Under the pieces are notes generated by a model. That model was not told where the DNA came from. It saw only the letters and a list, made by a program, of their open reading frames with translations, and did no database searches. Source: JAVEDQ01 sp963783105 (GTDB lineage Bacteria; Actinomycetota; Actinomycetes; Frankiales; Frankiaceae). Taken from it: a stretch of DNA of 64,000 nt. Position 1 is the first letter of the stretch; each line of letters opens with the position of its first letter. The stretch spans positions 1 through 64,000 of the forward strand of contig CAWAMI010000009.1 in the NCBI GenBank assembly GCA_963783105.1, written 5' to 3'. A program made the position numbers and the translations under genes. Below are positions 1-9,740 of the stretch, piece by piece.

Positions 1-232
1 TGCCACGCTGATTCGCAGCTCGCAATGACGTGAAACATGAAACCTGAAACAAGAAAAAAGAGACAAGAGACAAGAGACGTGCATTGCGTCAAAAAACCTG
101 AAACCAGAAATTACAAACAAGCCCCCTCTCGACGAACCTGTCCTGAGCGGCAGCCGAAGGGCTCAGGGTGACAGCCAAAACTGACAACCGACAACTCAAA
201 ACAACAGACAACCCACAACCGAGAACCGAACA
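1..232. repeat. AT-rich intergenic DNA with purine-rich simple repeats and a small inverted repeat
   Basis: No gene is visible before the polymerase start at 233. Bases 30-80 are short repeats of the type gaaac/caagagac, and bases 170-230 are tandem variants of gacaaccaacaactg. An inverted repeat CCTGAGC (142-148) and GCTCAGG (161-167) lies between them. Such degenerate simple repeats are common between genes in Flavobacteria, which fits the downstream gene; that comparison is from general knowledge. Confidence 0.5.
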
Positions 233-3195
233 ATGTACCTCAATTGCCACACATATTATTCCTTTCGTTACGGGACTTTTTCGGCGGAAGCGCTATGTGA
301 GCTGGCAGGTAAAAAATGGAAAGTCTGGCGCTGACCGATATCAACAATACTTCGGCCTGCCTGAATTTGCTGAAGATGGCTGGGGACTATGACTTAAAAC
401 CGTCATCGGGATCGACTTCCGGAATGGGGTGCAGCAGCAGTACGTAGGGCTTGCGAAAAACAACAAGGATTTCTTCAACTAAACGAGCATTTGTCTGCAG
501 CTTCACGAGAAAAGGAGTTTGAAGACGATGCTCCCCCTCTGCCAGATTGTTTCATGATTTATCCTTTTGAAAAAGTAGTGGCGGCTAAAAAGACCGATTT
601 CAGGGAAAATGAATTTATAGGTGTTTCGGTGGAAAACATCGGGAAACTAAGATTTTCGAAACGTGAAATTCTAAAAAAATAGGTAAGCTTCTACAAAACG
701 TCAGCTTCCGAAGCAAAAAAGATTACAATGCGCACCGTTTGTTTCGCGCTATTGATCTAAATACGCTGCTGAGCCAGCTGCCAAAGAGCGAACAAGGCTA
801 ATTACCGAAAAAATGTTGACCTTGCAACAAATTCAGGCAAAATTTGAAGAATTTCCGCATATCTTGGAAAACACCCAAAGGATAATCGATAGTTGTAAGC
901 TAGAATTCGATTTCGGAAAAGAATACAACCGGAATTGCGGGTATTCGGGAAAGCGAAACTGAAGAACAGAAGCTGAGAGAACTGACCTACGAAAGACTGC
1001 CGAGACGGTATCCTAATGCCAAAGAGAAGTTTATGAGCGTGTAAAAAAAGAGCTCGAGTGCAATCATCGGTCTAGGTTTCGTTTCCTATTTCTTGATCAA
1101 TCTGGACATTGTGGAATACGCAAAATCTCAAAACTATCCGTTTATCGGCCGTGGAAGCGGCGCCAATTCCATCGTGGCCTACATCTTGGGAATCACAAAT
1201 GTAGACCCCATAGAATTGAATTTGTATTTTGAAAGGTTCATCAATGCGTTCAGGAATTCCCCTCCCGATTTCGACATTGATTTCTCCTGGAAAGACCGGA
1301 ACGATGTGACCGCCTACATTTTTCGAAAACATAAAAATTCCGCCCTAATGGGAACCTACGTGACTTTTAAAAGCAGAGCCGTAGCGAGCGAACTGGGAAA
1401 GGTTTTCGGTTTACCCAAGGAGAATATTGATAAACTTTCTGACGGATATTCAGTTACAGTCAACTGGACGAGCTGGAAAAGCTGGTATTCCGATATAGCT
1501 CGCTTATTGAAGGATTTCCCAATTATTTGAGCGTGCATTCCGGCGGAATTGTGATTTTGAAAAATTCGGTATATAACTATGCAGCGACTTTCCTTCCACC
1601 CAAAGGCTTCCAAACCATCCAAATTGATATGAATATCGCCGAAGAGGTGGGAATCCATAAATTTGATATTCTCGCCCAACGTGGCCTTCCAAAATCGCCG
1701 ATGCCATTGAAATCATCAGACAAAATCAGCCGGATGCTTATATCGAAGATATGGAAAATGTAGATGTTTTCAAGAAAGATCCAAAAATCAACCAGCTGTT
1801 AAAAACCGGCGACTGTATGGGCGTTTTTTACATCGAGTCGCCTGCAATGCGTGGGCTGCTCATCAAACTGCAGACGGATAATTACCTCGGCCTGGTGGCG
1901 GCCAGCTCAATGATACGTCCAGGAATCGCCAATGGCGAAATGAAAGAAGAATATATCAAACGGCATCGCGATCCTGCGTCGCAAAAAAGCACATCCCGTG
2001 ATGTACGAAATCATGCACGATACCTACGGGATCATGGTGTATCAGGAAGATGTGCTGAAGATGGCACATTCGTTTGCGGGACTAAGTTTTGACGATGCCG
2101 ACGTACTGCGCCGGGGCATGAGCGGAAAAAAATCCTGCCAGGAGAAATTGAGCAGATCGAGGCCAAATTCAGGGAAAATTGCAAAGCAAAAGGCTATCGT
2201 GAAGAACTGGTGGGGGAGGTATGGACCCAGATAGCATCCTTTGCCGGTTATGCTTTTCCGAAGGGACATTCGGCTTCCTATGCGGTAGAAAGTTACCAGA
2301 GCTTATACTTGAAAAAATATTTTCCGCTGGAATTTATGGTGGCGGCACTCAACAACGGCGGAGGATTTTATAACGTGGAAACCTATATCCAGGAGATCAA
2401 AAGGTGCGGCGGGAACGTGCACCCGCCCTGCATCAACCACAGCGACCATCCAAAGGTGATATACGGAAAGGATATTTACCTGGGCCTAGGTTATATTAAA
2501 GACCTGGAGAGGAAAACCATGCAGCAGATTCTCGAAAATAATCAGTTTTTCGGCCAATTTAAATCCCTCGACGAGTTTATTGACCGCGTGGAGATTTCCA
2601 TAGAGCAACTCGCATTTTACTGAAAATAGATGCTTTTAGATTTACGGGCATTGATAAGCACCACTTACTGTGGAAGGCCTACTTCAAACTCAGCAAGAAT
2701 AAGCAGAAATCGGCGCAGGCGGTTCTCTTTAAGCCACCACACCGCGATTTTGACCTGCCGGAATTCGAATTCTCCAGGCTCATCGAAGCTTATGACCAGA
2801 TAGAACTATTGGGATTCCCATTGTCCAGCCATTTTGAACTGCTGAAGCACCCCATGAAACCAGCAATGAAGGCTGCGCAACTCAAAGATCATATCGGCAA
2901 AGAAGTGCAGATCTATGGCAACCTTATCACGGCAAAAAGGACCGGCACCATCAACGGGAAATACATGTATTTTGGCACCTTCTACGATGCGGAGGGCGGT
3001 ATTTTTGACAGCGTGCAATTCCCCAGTATAGCCGAAAAGTACCCGTTGCGTAGCAAAGGGATCTACCTGTGCTGCGGAACGGTAGTGAGCGAGCTGGGTT
3101 ATATTTCAATCAGCATTAAATGGCTGTCGAGGCAGGAAACGGCGGGTGATCCAAGATATGTAAGCAAGGGGTTTAAGGTGAAGTATGTGGGGTAA
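233..3195 (+). pseudogene. dnaE: DNA polymerase III alpha subunit (DnaE type), full length but broken by many frameshifts
   Basis: Replicative or error-prone DNA polymerase catalytic subunit. Joining reading frames gives the PHP domain start (Met-Tyr-Leu-Asn-Cys-His-Thr-Tyr-Tyr-Ser), the polymerase core with GRGSGANSIVAYILGITNVD near 1150, the catalytic Asp motif PPDFDIDFSW near 1260, FPKGHSASYAVESYQ near 2255, and a C-terminal OB-like part ending at the TAA at 3193-3195. The span equals about 987 codons, the usual length of the shorter flavobacterial DnaE copy. The frame changes at roughly 315, 400, 480, 690, 800, 960, 1030, 1500, 1700, 1985, 2130 and 2620, several in A runs. Nothing large is missing, so I infer uncorrected base-calling indels more than biological decay. 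It is far more AT-rich than the DNA after 3790. Confidence 0.88.
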
Positions 3196-3212
3196 AATCA
3201 TTCTCAGAAAAC

Positions 3213-3780
3213 CTATTCCTTATAAGGCTGGTATTCTTTATCTCCCCATTTATTTTCCACCTGAATCGTGGTATGACCGATCTCAAATTTCTCATGCAGT
3301 TCCTCCCTGAGCCGGTAAAGAAATTCATCATCCTGGCCGCCGGGCATGATCAAATGTGCCGTCAATGCAGTTTCAGTAGTGCTCATGGCCCAGATATGAA
3401 ATCGTGCACCTCCTCCACTCCTTCTTTCGACCTTAGAAACTCCGCCACCTTTTTGATATTGACATGCGCCGGTACCGCATCGAGAGCCAGCTTCACCGAA
3501 TCCCGCAGAAGCCCCCAGGCACTGTAGGCAATAACGGCAACTATTATGAAACTCAGCACGGGATCGATCCAGGTAATACCTGTAGTTTTAATAAGGAAAC
3601 CGCCTATTACCACCCCTACGGAAACACCCGCATCAGCTGCCATGTGCAAAAAAGCACCCTTAATGTTCAGGTCTCCTTTCTGGCCTTTCATGAACAAGAG
3701 CGCAGTAATGGTATTGATGGCGATCCCTATCCCGGCAACGATCATGATGATATTCCCCGGAATTTCCACCGGATTTTGCA
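3213..3780 (-). pseudogene. Cation diffusion facilitator (CzcD/ZitB-like) transporter, C-terminal half, frameshifted and cut at its 5' side
   Basis: Membrane exporter of Zn/Co/Cd-type divalent cations. Visible are transmembrane helices with the HMAADAGVSVGVVIGG metal-site motif (His and Asp of the family HxxxD), the DPVLSFIIVAVIAYSAW helix, and the cytoplasmic domain VEEVHDFHIWAMSTTETAL. A one-base slip near 3395 breaks the frame inside HDFHIW; the other frame continues to a stop at 3213-3215. It converges with the polymerase gene, with 17 bp between the stop codons. The N-terminal helices are missing because the sequence switches to high-GC DNA at about 3780. Codon use is AT-rich, as in the polymerase gene. 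Confidence 0.82.
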
Positions 3781-3790
3781 CCCGACCACG
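3777..3790. other. Chimeric junction between AT-rich Bacteroidota-type and GC-rich actinobacterial DNA
   Basis: Left of this point the minus strand still reads a conserved transporter helix entry (QNPVEIPGN). Right of it the plus strand reads a P-type ATPase from mid-domain (AGRVLTGQQLD). Both genes are truncated at the same place and no transposase, integrase or repeat is visible there. Base composition changes within about ten bases. An assembly or library chimera is the simplest explanation. Confidence 0.8.
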
Positions 3791-4734
3791 CTGGGCGGGT
3801 GCTGACCGGGCAGCAGCTCGATCAGCTCTCCGGCGAGCAGTTCGGCGACGCGGTGGCCGACGGGCAGGTCTTCGCACGGGTGGCACCGGAACAGAAGCTG
3901 CGCCTCGTCGAGGCCATGCAGTCGCGGGGGCACGTGGTGGCGATGACCGGCGACGGGGTCAACGACGCTCCGGCTCTGCGGAAAGCCGACATCGGCATCG
4001 CGATGGGGCTCTCCGGTACGGAGGTCGCCAAGGAAGCAGCCGACATGGTGCTGACCGACGACGAGTTCGCCACGATCGAGGGTGCCGTGGAAGAGGGCCG
4101 GGGCGTCTTCGACAACCTCACCAAGTTCATCGTCTGGACGCTTCCGACGAACATGGGCGAGGGCCTGGTCATTCTCGTGGCGATCCTGTTCGGCACGGCC
4201 CTGCCGATTCTGCCGGTACAGATTCTGTGGATCAACATGACCACCGCCGTCGCTCTCGGCCTGATGCTGGCGTTCGAGCCCAAGGAGCCGGAGATCATGC
4301 ATCGGCCGCCCAGGGACCCGGCTCGCCCCTTGCTCACCGGCTCACTCGTCCTACGCATCCTGCTGGTTTCAACGCTGCTGGTGATCGGCGCCTGGGCGCT
4401 CTACGAATGGGAGCTACGACACGACGCCTCCATCGAGGAAGCTCGCACCGTGGCGTTGAACGTGTTCGTCGCCATCGAGGCCTTCTACCTGTTCAACTGC
4501 CGCTCCTTGACGCAACCGCTTCGGCGCCTCGGGCTGCTCAGCAATCCCTGGCTGCTGGTCGGGATCGGTGCGCAGGCCCTCGGTCAGCTGGCCATCACCT
4601 ACCTGCCGGCGATGAACGACCTCTTCGACACGGCGGCGATCTCGCTCGGAGCCTGGGGACGCATCCTGCTCCTCGGGGTCATCGCGTCCTCCGTCGTGGC
4701 CGTGGACAAGCGACTACGACCGGTGCCGCTCTGA
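3784..4734 (+). CDS. Cation-transporting P-type ATPase, C-terminal fragment
   Basis: Ion pump driven by ATP, probably calcium/cation type IIA-like. The fragment starts inside the P domain and has MTGDGVNDAPALRKADIGIA, the hinge motif with the Mg-binding Asp pair, about 50 residues in. It is followed by ILWINMTTAVALGLMLAFEP and several C-terminal membrane helices, ending in a basic tail. The phosphorylated DKTGT motif, nucleotide-binding domain and first helices are absent: they would lie left of the junction at about 3780. No true start codon exists here; the GTG at 3799 is incidental. Substrate cannot be fixed from the fragment. Confidence 0.85.
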   Translation, partial: DHAGRVLTGQQLDQLSGEQFGDAVADGQVFARVAPEQKLRLVEAMQSRGHVVAMTGDGVNDAPALRKADIGIAMGLSGTEVAKEAADMVLTDDEFATIEGAVEEGRGVFDNLTKFIVWTLPTNMGEGLVILVAILFGTALPILPVQILWINMTTAVALGLMLAFEPKEPEIMHRPPRDPARPLLTGSLVLRILLVSTLLVIGAWALYEWELRHDASIEEARTVALNVFVAIEAFYLFNCRSLTQPLRRLGLLSNPWLLVGIGAQALGQLAITYLPAMNDLFDTAAISLGAWGRILLLGVIASSVVAVDKRLRPVPL

Positions 4735-4928
4735 CCGACCGGCGGGGCCGACGTCCAGGGGCGAGATTGAGAGCCTCAGGGTCTTGACAGGGGCTGAACT
4801 GATATTTGTGCCGTCGCAGTGCCCGTCCTACCGTGAGACGCAGATCACGCCGGGGCGGTACGAGCCCGCCGCGCTGGTCCGCCGCCGCCCGGGAGGGCGT
4901 CGGCCCCCTCGGTCCGACGGAGGCCCCG

Positions 4929-5873
4929 ATGGAACTGCGGCACCTCCGCTACTTCGTGGCCGTCGCCGAGACCCGGCACTTCGGTCGGGCCGCCGAGCGG
5001 CTGCACATGGCGCAGCCGCCGCTCTCCCAGGCCATCCGACGCCTCGAGGCGGAACTCGGCGTCGACCTGCTCGTCCGGACGACCCGGCGGGTGCAGCTCA
5101 CCGCCGCCGGCGCCACGTTCTACGACGACGCCGTCCGCATCCTCGGCTCGGTCGAACAGAGCGCGCGCAAGGTGGGCCACTACGCCGAGGGGCGGCGCGG
5201 GGTGCTGCGCATCGGCGTCACCGGGTCGGCGGCGTACTCGGAGCTGCCGCGGCTCGCCCGCGTGGTCGAACGGGACCTGCCGGGGGTGGACCTCGAGGTC
5301 TCGCCCGAGCTGCTCACCCGCGCGCAGGAGAGCGCCCTCGTCGAGTCCCGCCTCGACGTCGGGGTGTTGCGCCCGCCGGTCTTCGCGCCCGAGCTGACCT
5401 GCCGGATCCTGGCGCGCGACGGATTCCTGCTCGCGCTGCCGGAGCGGCACCCGCTGGCGGGGCAGCCGGTCGTCGACCTCGCCGCCCTCGCCGACGAGCC
5501 GTTCATCACCTACCCCCAGGCGTCGCGGTCGGTGGTGAACGACGCCGTCCTGCGCTCCTGCCACGCCGCCGGCTTCACGCCGCGCCGGGCGCACGAGGCC
5601 GCGGAGACCTCGACCCTGCTGGCGCTGGTGGCGGCCGGCCTCGGCGTGGCGCTCGTGCCCGAGTCGGTGCGCGCGCTCCGGCTCGCCGGCGCGGTCTACG
5701 CGGAGGTGACCGGCGCCGAGGAGCTCCTCCTGGGGATGGCGTGGCGCAGCGACGATCCGTCCCCGCTGCTCGCGAACGTCCTGGCGGCGCTCGACGCCGA
5801 CCGCCCGTTCCTTCCCGACGCCGATGTCAACGCGGGCGTCGATGCCGAGCAGACCGTGCGGGACGCCTCGTGA
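4929..5873 (+). CDS. catR: LysR-family regulator of the catechol operon (CatR-like)
   Basis: DNA-binding regulator of 314 residues. The N-terminal winged helix is intact (MELRHLRYFVAVAETRHFGR, then AAERLHMAQPPLSQAIRRLE), followed by the periplasmic-binding-like effector domain. The ATG at 4929 matches the family start; longer upstream frames have no family similarity. Its TGA overlaps the GTG start of catB (5870-5873), so the two are translationally coupled. CatR/BenM-type proteins answer to cis,cis-muconate, and the neighbours support that ligand here, but it is inference. Unusually the regulator is transcribed in the same direction as the operon instead of divergently. Confidence 0.85.
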   Translation: MELRHLRYFVAVAETRHFGRAAERLHMAQPPLSQAIRRLEAELGVDLLVRTTRRVQLTAAGATFYDDAVRILGSVEQSARKVGHYAEGRRGVLRIGVTGSAAYSELPRLARVVERDLPGVDLEVSPELLTRAQESALVESRLDVGVLRPPVFAPELTCRILARDGFLLALPERHPLAGQPVVDLAALADEPFITYPQASRSVVNDAVLRSCHAAGFTPRRAHEAAETSTLLALVAAGLGVALVPESVRALRLAGAVYAEVTGAEELLLGMAWRSDDPSPLLANVLAALDADRPFLPDADVNAGVDAEQTVRDAS

Positions 5874-6973
5874 AGATCACCGACATCGAGGCGATCCCCT
5901 TCGCCATCCCGTACCGCAAGCCGCTGCAGTTCGCGAGCGGAGAGGTCTCCGCGGCCGAGCACGTCCTCGTCCGGGTGCACACCGACGACGGGCTGGTCGG
6001 GGTCGCCGAGGCGCCGCCGCGGCCGTTCACCTACGGCGAGACGCAGGAGTCGATCGTCGCGGTGCTGCGCACGCTGTTCGCCCCCGCCGTGATCGGCTCC
6101 TCGGCGTTCGACCGGGAGGCGATCGGCGCGAAGGTGGCGCGGACCGTCGGCAACCCTGCCGCCAAGGCGGCGCTCGACATGGCCCTGTGGGACGTCATCG
6201 GCCAGGCGCTCGGCCAGCCGGTCACCACGCTGCTCGGGGGCTACACCGACCGGATGCGGGTCGCGCACATGCTCGGCTTCGCCCCGCCCGCGGCGATGGT
6301 CGACGAGGCCGAGCGGATGCGCGACACCTACGGCATCACGACGTTCAAGGTGAAGGTCGGGCGCCATCCCGTCTCGCTGGACGTCGACGTCTGCCGCGCC
6401 CTGCGCTCGGCGCTCGGTCCCGACGTCGAGCTCTACATCGACGGCAACCGCGGCTGGACCCCGTCGGAGGCGGCCCGCGCCCTGCGCGCGATGGACGACC
6501 TGGACCTCAGCCTCGCCGAGGAGCTCTGCCCCGCCGACGACGTGCTCGGCCGCCGGTGGCTCGTGAGTCGCTGCCCCGTGCCGTTCGTCGCGGACGAGAG
6601 CGCGATCCGCCCGGGTGAGGTGACCCGCGAGCTGCTGTCCGGCTCCGCCACCGCCATCAGCATCAAGACCGCCCGCACCGGGTTCACGACGTCCCAGCGC
6701 GTGCTGTTCCAGTGCGAGGGGCTCGGGGTCGAGGTCGTGATGGGCAACCAGGTCGACGCTCAGCTCGGCACGTTGTGCACCGCCGTGTTCGGGGCGGCCT
6801 ACGAGCTGACCGCCCGTCGCCCCGGTGAGTTGTCCAACTTCCTCGACATGCGGGACGACCTGCTCGCCGAGCCGCTCGAGATCCGGGCCGGCGAACTGCA
6901 GGTCCGCCCCGGCCCGGGCCTCGGCATCGAGATCGACCCCGACAAGCTCGCCCACTACCGCTCGGACACCTGA
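5870..6973 (+). CDS. catB: Muconate cycloisomerase (enolase superfamily)
   Basis: Converts cis,cis-muconate to muconolactone in the ortho-cleavage branch of the beta-ketoadipate pathway. It has 367 residues with a GTG start overlapping the catR stop. Enolase-superfamily residues are present: the KxK motif in TTFKVKVG (Lys160, Lys162), metal ligands Asp191 (YIDGNRGW), Glu218 (AEELCP) and Asp242 (VADES), and the second catalytic Lys in SIKTARTGF. The N-terminal capping domain occupies about residues 1-125. Dipeptide epimerases and O-succinylbenzoate synthases share this fold; the adjacent catA and catC decide the assignment. Confidence 0.88.
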   Translation: MKITDIEAIPFAIPYRKPLQFASGEVSAAEHVLVRVHTDDGLVGVAEAPPRPFTYGETQESIVAVLRTLFAPAVIGSSAFDREAIGAKVARTVGNPAAKAALDMALWDVIGQALGQPVTTLLGGYTDRMRVAHMLGFAPPAAMVDEAERMRDTYGITTFKVKVGRHPVSLDVDVCRALRSALGPDVELYIDGNRGWTPSEAARALRAMDDLDLSLAEELCPADDVLGRRWLVSRCPVPFVADESAIRPGEVTRELLSGSATAISIKTARTGFTTSQRVLFQCEGLGVEVVMGNQVDAQLGTLCTAVFGAAYELTARRPGELSNFLDMRDDLLAEPLEIRAGELQVRPGPGLGIEIDPDKLAHYRSDT

Positions 6974-7048
6974 GCTCCGGCACCAGCCGCAGCCACCGCA
7001 GTACCGCGTCCCGGCAGAAGGCCGGGGCCTCGCATCAAGGAGAAGGTC

Positions 7049-7900
7049 ATGACCGATCAACTGGTCGCCACCGCCGCCGCGTCCGGCACCGCCGCCACCG
7101 AGCGGTTCCTGCACCGCGATTCCACCGGCGGCGCCGCCTCGACGAGCAAGGAGCGCGTCGACCTGCTCGCCCGCGAGGTGCTGGGCGCGGTGCACGACAC
7201 CATCCGCCGGCACCAGGTCACCTACGAGGAGTACGACGCCCTGAAGTCGTGGCTGATCTCGGTCGGCCAGGACGGCGAATGGCCGCTGTTCCTCGACGTG
7301 TGGGTCGAGCACGTCGTCGAGGAGGTGGCCAACGAGAACCGCCTCGGCAGCAAGGGCACGATCGAGGGCCCGTACTACGTGCCGGGTGCCCCGGTCTTCG
7401 AGGCCGAGGCCACCCTGCCCATGCGGCCCGGCGAGAAGGGCACCCCGCTGCTGTTCGACGGACAGGTCCGTGCCGTCGACGGCTCGCCGCTCGCCGGTGC
7501 CAGCGTCGAGATGTGGCACGCCGACGACGACGGCTTCTACTCGCAGTTCGCTCCCGGCATCCCGGAATGGAACCTCCGCGGCGCCGTCCGCACCGACGAG
7601 TCCGGGCACTTCGCGATCTCCACGATCCAGCCCGCCCCGTACCAGATCCCGACCGACGGCTCCTGCGGCAAGCTGATCGCCGCGGCCGGATGGCACGCCT
7701 GGCGGCCCGCCCACCTGCACCTCAAGGTGTCCGCCCCCGGCCACCAGCTCATCACGACCCAGCTCTACTTCACCGGCGACGAGCACATCTCCGACGACAT
7801 CGCCTCGGCGGTGAAGCCCGAGCTGGTGCTCGACCCCCAGCCCACGGGGGACGGGTCCGGCCGGAAGGTCACCTACGACTTCGTGCTCGACCCGGCCTGA
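7049..7900 (+). CDS. catA: Catechol 1,2-dioxygenase (intradiol)
   Basis: Non-haem Fe(III) enzyme that opens catechol to cis,cis-muconate. It has 283 residues: an N-terminal helical linker/dimerisation domain (to about 105) and the intradiol beta-sandwich. Likely iron ligands are Tyr110 in EGPYYVPGAP, Tyr198 in APYQIPTDG, and His222/His224 in RPAHLHLKV, all intact. The ATG is preceded by aaggagaagg. It lies 75 bp after catB, in operon order. The length and the GPYYV motif fit catechol better than protocatechuate or hydroxyquinol enzymes; activity on chlorocatechols cannot be excluded. Confidence 0.93.
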   Translation: MTDQLVATAAASGTAATERFLHRDSTGGAASTSKERVDLLAREVLGAVHDTIRRHQVTYEEYDALKSWLISVGQDGEWPLFLDVWVEHVVEEVANENRLGSKGTIEGPYYVPGAPVFEAEATLPMRPGEKGTPLLFDGQVRAVDGSPLAGASVEMWHADDDGFYSQFAPGIPEWNLRGAVRTDESGHFAISTIQPAPYQIPTDGSCGKLIAAAGWHAWRPAHLHLKVSAPGHQLITTQLYFTGDEHISDDIASAVKPELVLDPQPTGDGSGRKVTYDFVLDPA

Positions 7901-7954
7901 CCGGTCCGCCGGACCTCATCAGACGACCGGACCTCACCAGACGAAGGAGCCCCC

Positions 7955-8254
7955 GTGCTGTTCGCCGTGACGATGCACGTCGCCCTCCCGCCGGACCTCG
8001 ACCCGGAGGTCCGGGCCGACACCCTCGCCCGGGAGAAGGCGTACTCGCAGCGGCTGCAGCGCGAGGGCGTCTGGGTGCACATCTGGCGCCGGGTGGGGCA
8101 GTACTCCAACCTCAGCATCTTCGACGTGGAGGACAACGCGCAGCTGCACGACATCCTGTGGCAGCTGCCGCTGTTCCCCTACATGACGATCGAGGTCGTC
8201 CCGCTGGCGCCGCACCCGTCCGACATCTCGGCGCCGGTCGCGGACGCCGGCTGA
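7955..8254 (+). CDS. catC: Muconolactone delta-isomerase
   Basis: Small cytoplasmic isomerase that turns muconolactone into 3-oxoadipate enol-lactone. Its 99 residues match the family length of about 92-97. It begins MLFAVTMHVALPPDL and contains the conserved EKAYSQRLQREG, WRRVGQYSNLSIFDV and LPLFPYMTIEV segments. It has a GTG start with the ribosome site aaggagc just upstream. It follows catA by 54 bp, fitting the cat operon. Confidence 0.92.
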   Translation: MLFAVTMHVALPPDLDPEVRADTLAREKAYSQRLQREGVWVHIWRRVGQYSNLSIFDVEDNAQLHDILWQLPLFPYMTIEVVPLAPHPSDISAPVADAG

Positions 8255-8277
8255 CCGGCGCGAACGAGAGAGGGACC

Positions 8278-9060
8278 GTGGACAAGCTCTATCCGTCGGC
8301 CGCCGATGCGGTGGCCGACGTCCCCGACGGCGCCAGCCTCGCCGTCGGCGGCTTCGGCCTCTCCGGCATCCCCTGGATCACCATCGGCGCGCTGTACGAC
8401 CAGGGGGCGCGGCACCTGACCGTCGTCAGCAACAACTGCGGCGTCGACGGCGCCGGGCTCGGCATCCTGCTCGCCGACCACCGCATCGACCGGGTGATCG
8501 CCAGCTACATCGGCGACAACAAGGAGTTCGCCCGGCAGTTCCTGGCCGGCGAGCTGCACGTCGAGCTGACGCCGCAGGGCACGCTGGCCGAGCGGATGCG
8601 CGCCGGCGGCTCCGGCGTCGCCGCGTTCTTCACCCCCACCGGGGTCGGGACGCTGGTCGCCGACGGCGGCCTGCCGTGGAAGTACGACGCCGAGGGCGGT
8701 GTCGAGATCGCCTCGCCGCCGAAGGAGGTCCGGGAGTTCACCCTCGGCGGGCGGACGCGGCGGTTCGTGCTCGAGGAGGGCATCGCCACCGACTACGCGC
8801 TGATCCGGGCCGCCAAGGCCGACCGGTTCGGCAACTGCGTCTTCCACGCCGCGGCCCGGAACTTCAACCCGCCTGCCGCGATGGCCGGCCGCGTCACCAT
8901 CTGCGAGGCCGAGGAGGTCGTCGAGCCCGGCGAGATCGGGCCGGACGACGTCCACCTGCCCGGGGTCTTCGTCCAGCGGGTCGTCGCGCTCACGCCGGAG
9001 CAGGCCGCCGACAAGTCGATCGAGAAGCGGACGACGACCCCGTCGCCGGAGGAGGCCTGA
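8278..9060 (+). CDS. pcaI: 3-oxoacid CoA-transferase subunit A (3-oxoadipate CoA-transferase, PcaI-like)
   Basis: Alpha subunit of the enzyme that moves CoA from succinyl-CoA to 3-oxoadipate. It has 260 residues with the class I CoA-transferase N-terminal signature VGGFGLSGIPWITIGAL and the C-terminal block RAAKADRFGNCVFHAAARNFNP. GTG start after gagagggacc. The TGA (9058-9060) shares its last base with the ATG of the B subunit. SCOT-type 3-oxoacid transferases look the same; location after catBAC favours 3-oxoadipate. Confidence 0.85.
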   Translation: MDKLYPSAADAVADVPDGASLAVGGFGLSGIPWITIGALYDQGARHLTVVSNNCGVDGAGLGILLADHRIDRVIASYIGDNKEFARQFLAGELHVELTPQGTLAERMRAGGSGVAAFFTPTGVGTLVADGGLPWKYDAEGGVEIASPPKEVREFTLGGRTRRFVLEEGIATDYALIRAAKADRFGNCVFHAAARNFNPPAAMAGRVTICEAEEVVEPGEIGPDDVHLPGVFVQRVVALTPEQAADKSIEKRTTTPSPEEA

Positions 9061-9740
9061 TGAGCTGGACCCGCCAGCAGATGGCGGCCCGCGCCGCCCA
9101 GGAACTGACCGACGGCGAGTACGTCAACCTCGGCATCGGCCTGCCGACGCTGGTCCCGAACCACCTCCCGCCCGACGTGCACGTGATCCTGCAGAGCGAG
9201 AACGGCATCCTCGGCACCGGCCGCTACCCCTACGAGTCCGAGGTCGACCCGGATCTGGTCAACGCCGGCAAGGAGACGGTCACCGTGCAGCCCGGGGGCA
9301 GCTTCTTCGACTCGGCGACGTCGTTCGCGATGATCCGCGGCAGCCACGTCGACACCGCGATCCTCGGCGCGATGCAGGTCTCCGCCGCCGGGGACCTGGC
9401 CAACTGGATGGTCCCCGGCAAGCTCGTGAAGGGCATGGGCGGGGCCATGGACCTCGTCTCCGGCTCCAAGCGCGTCGTGGTGCTCATGGAGCACGTGGCC
9501 AAGGACGGCGGCCACAAGCTCGTGCAGACGTGCTCGCTGCCGCACACCGGCGTCGGCGTCGTCGACCGGGTCATCACCGACCTCGGCGTCCTCGACGTCA
9601 CCTCCGACGGGCTCGTGCTGCTCGAGACCGCACCCGGCGTCGAGGTCGACGACATCCGCGAGCGGACCGAGCCGGCGGTGACACTCTCGCCCGATCTCGT
9701 CCGCCACCCGGACGCGACGCCCGTCGGAGGCAGCGGATGA
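9060..9740 (+). CDS. pcaJ: 3-oxoacid CoA-transferase subunit B (PcaJ-like)
   Basis: Beta, catalytic subunit partner of the preceding gene; 226 residues. The class I motif with the nucleophilic glutamate is visible in LQSENGILGTG, with the upstream YVNLGIGLPTLVPNHLP and the downstream LGAMQVSAAGDLANWMVPGK. It overlaps the A subunit by one base and the next gene by four (ATGA at 9737-9740), indicating translational coupling. Together the pair would make 3-oxoadipyl-CoA. The thiolase needed next (pcaF) is not in the window. Confidence 0.87.
   Translation: MSWTRQQMAARAAQELTDGEYVNLGIGLPTLVPNHLPPDVHVILQSENGILGTGRYPYESEVDPDLVNAGKETVTVQPGGSFFDSATSFAMIRGSHVDTAILGAMQVSAAGDLANWMVPGKLVKGMGGAMDLVSGSKRVVVLMEHVAKDGGHKLVQTCSLPHTGVGVVDRVITDLGVLDVTSDGLVLLETAPGVEVDDIRERTEPAVTLSPDLVRHPDATPVGGSG

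Noticed and set aside
168..392. 74-codon frame at the left end
   Set aside because: It is out of frame with the polymerase start at 233, whose PHP-domain sequence is recognisable in the neighbouring frames.
4784..4806. TTGACA followed by ATATTT as a promoter for catR
   Set aside because: The spacing is about 12 bp, too short for a normal promoter, so I do not list it.
5696..7786. Long minus-strand frame across catB and catA
   Set aside because: Antisense shadow of two well-conserved enzymes with active-site motifs on the plus strand.
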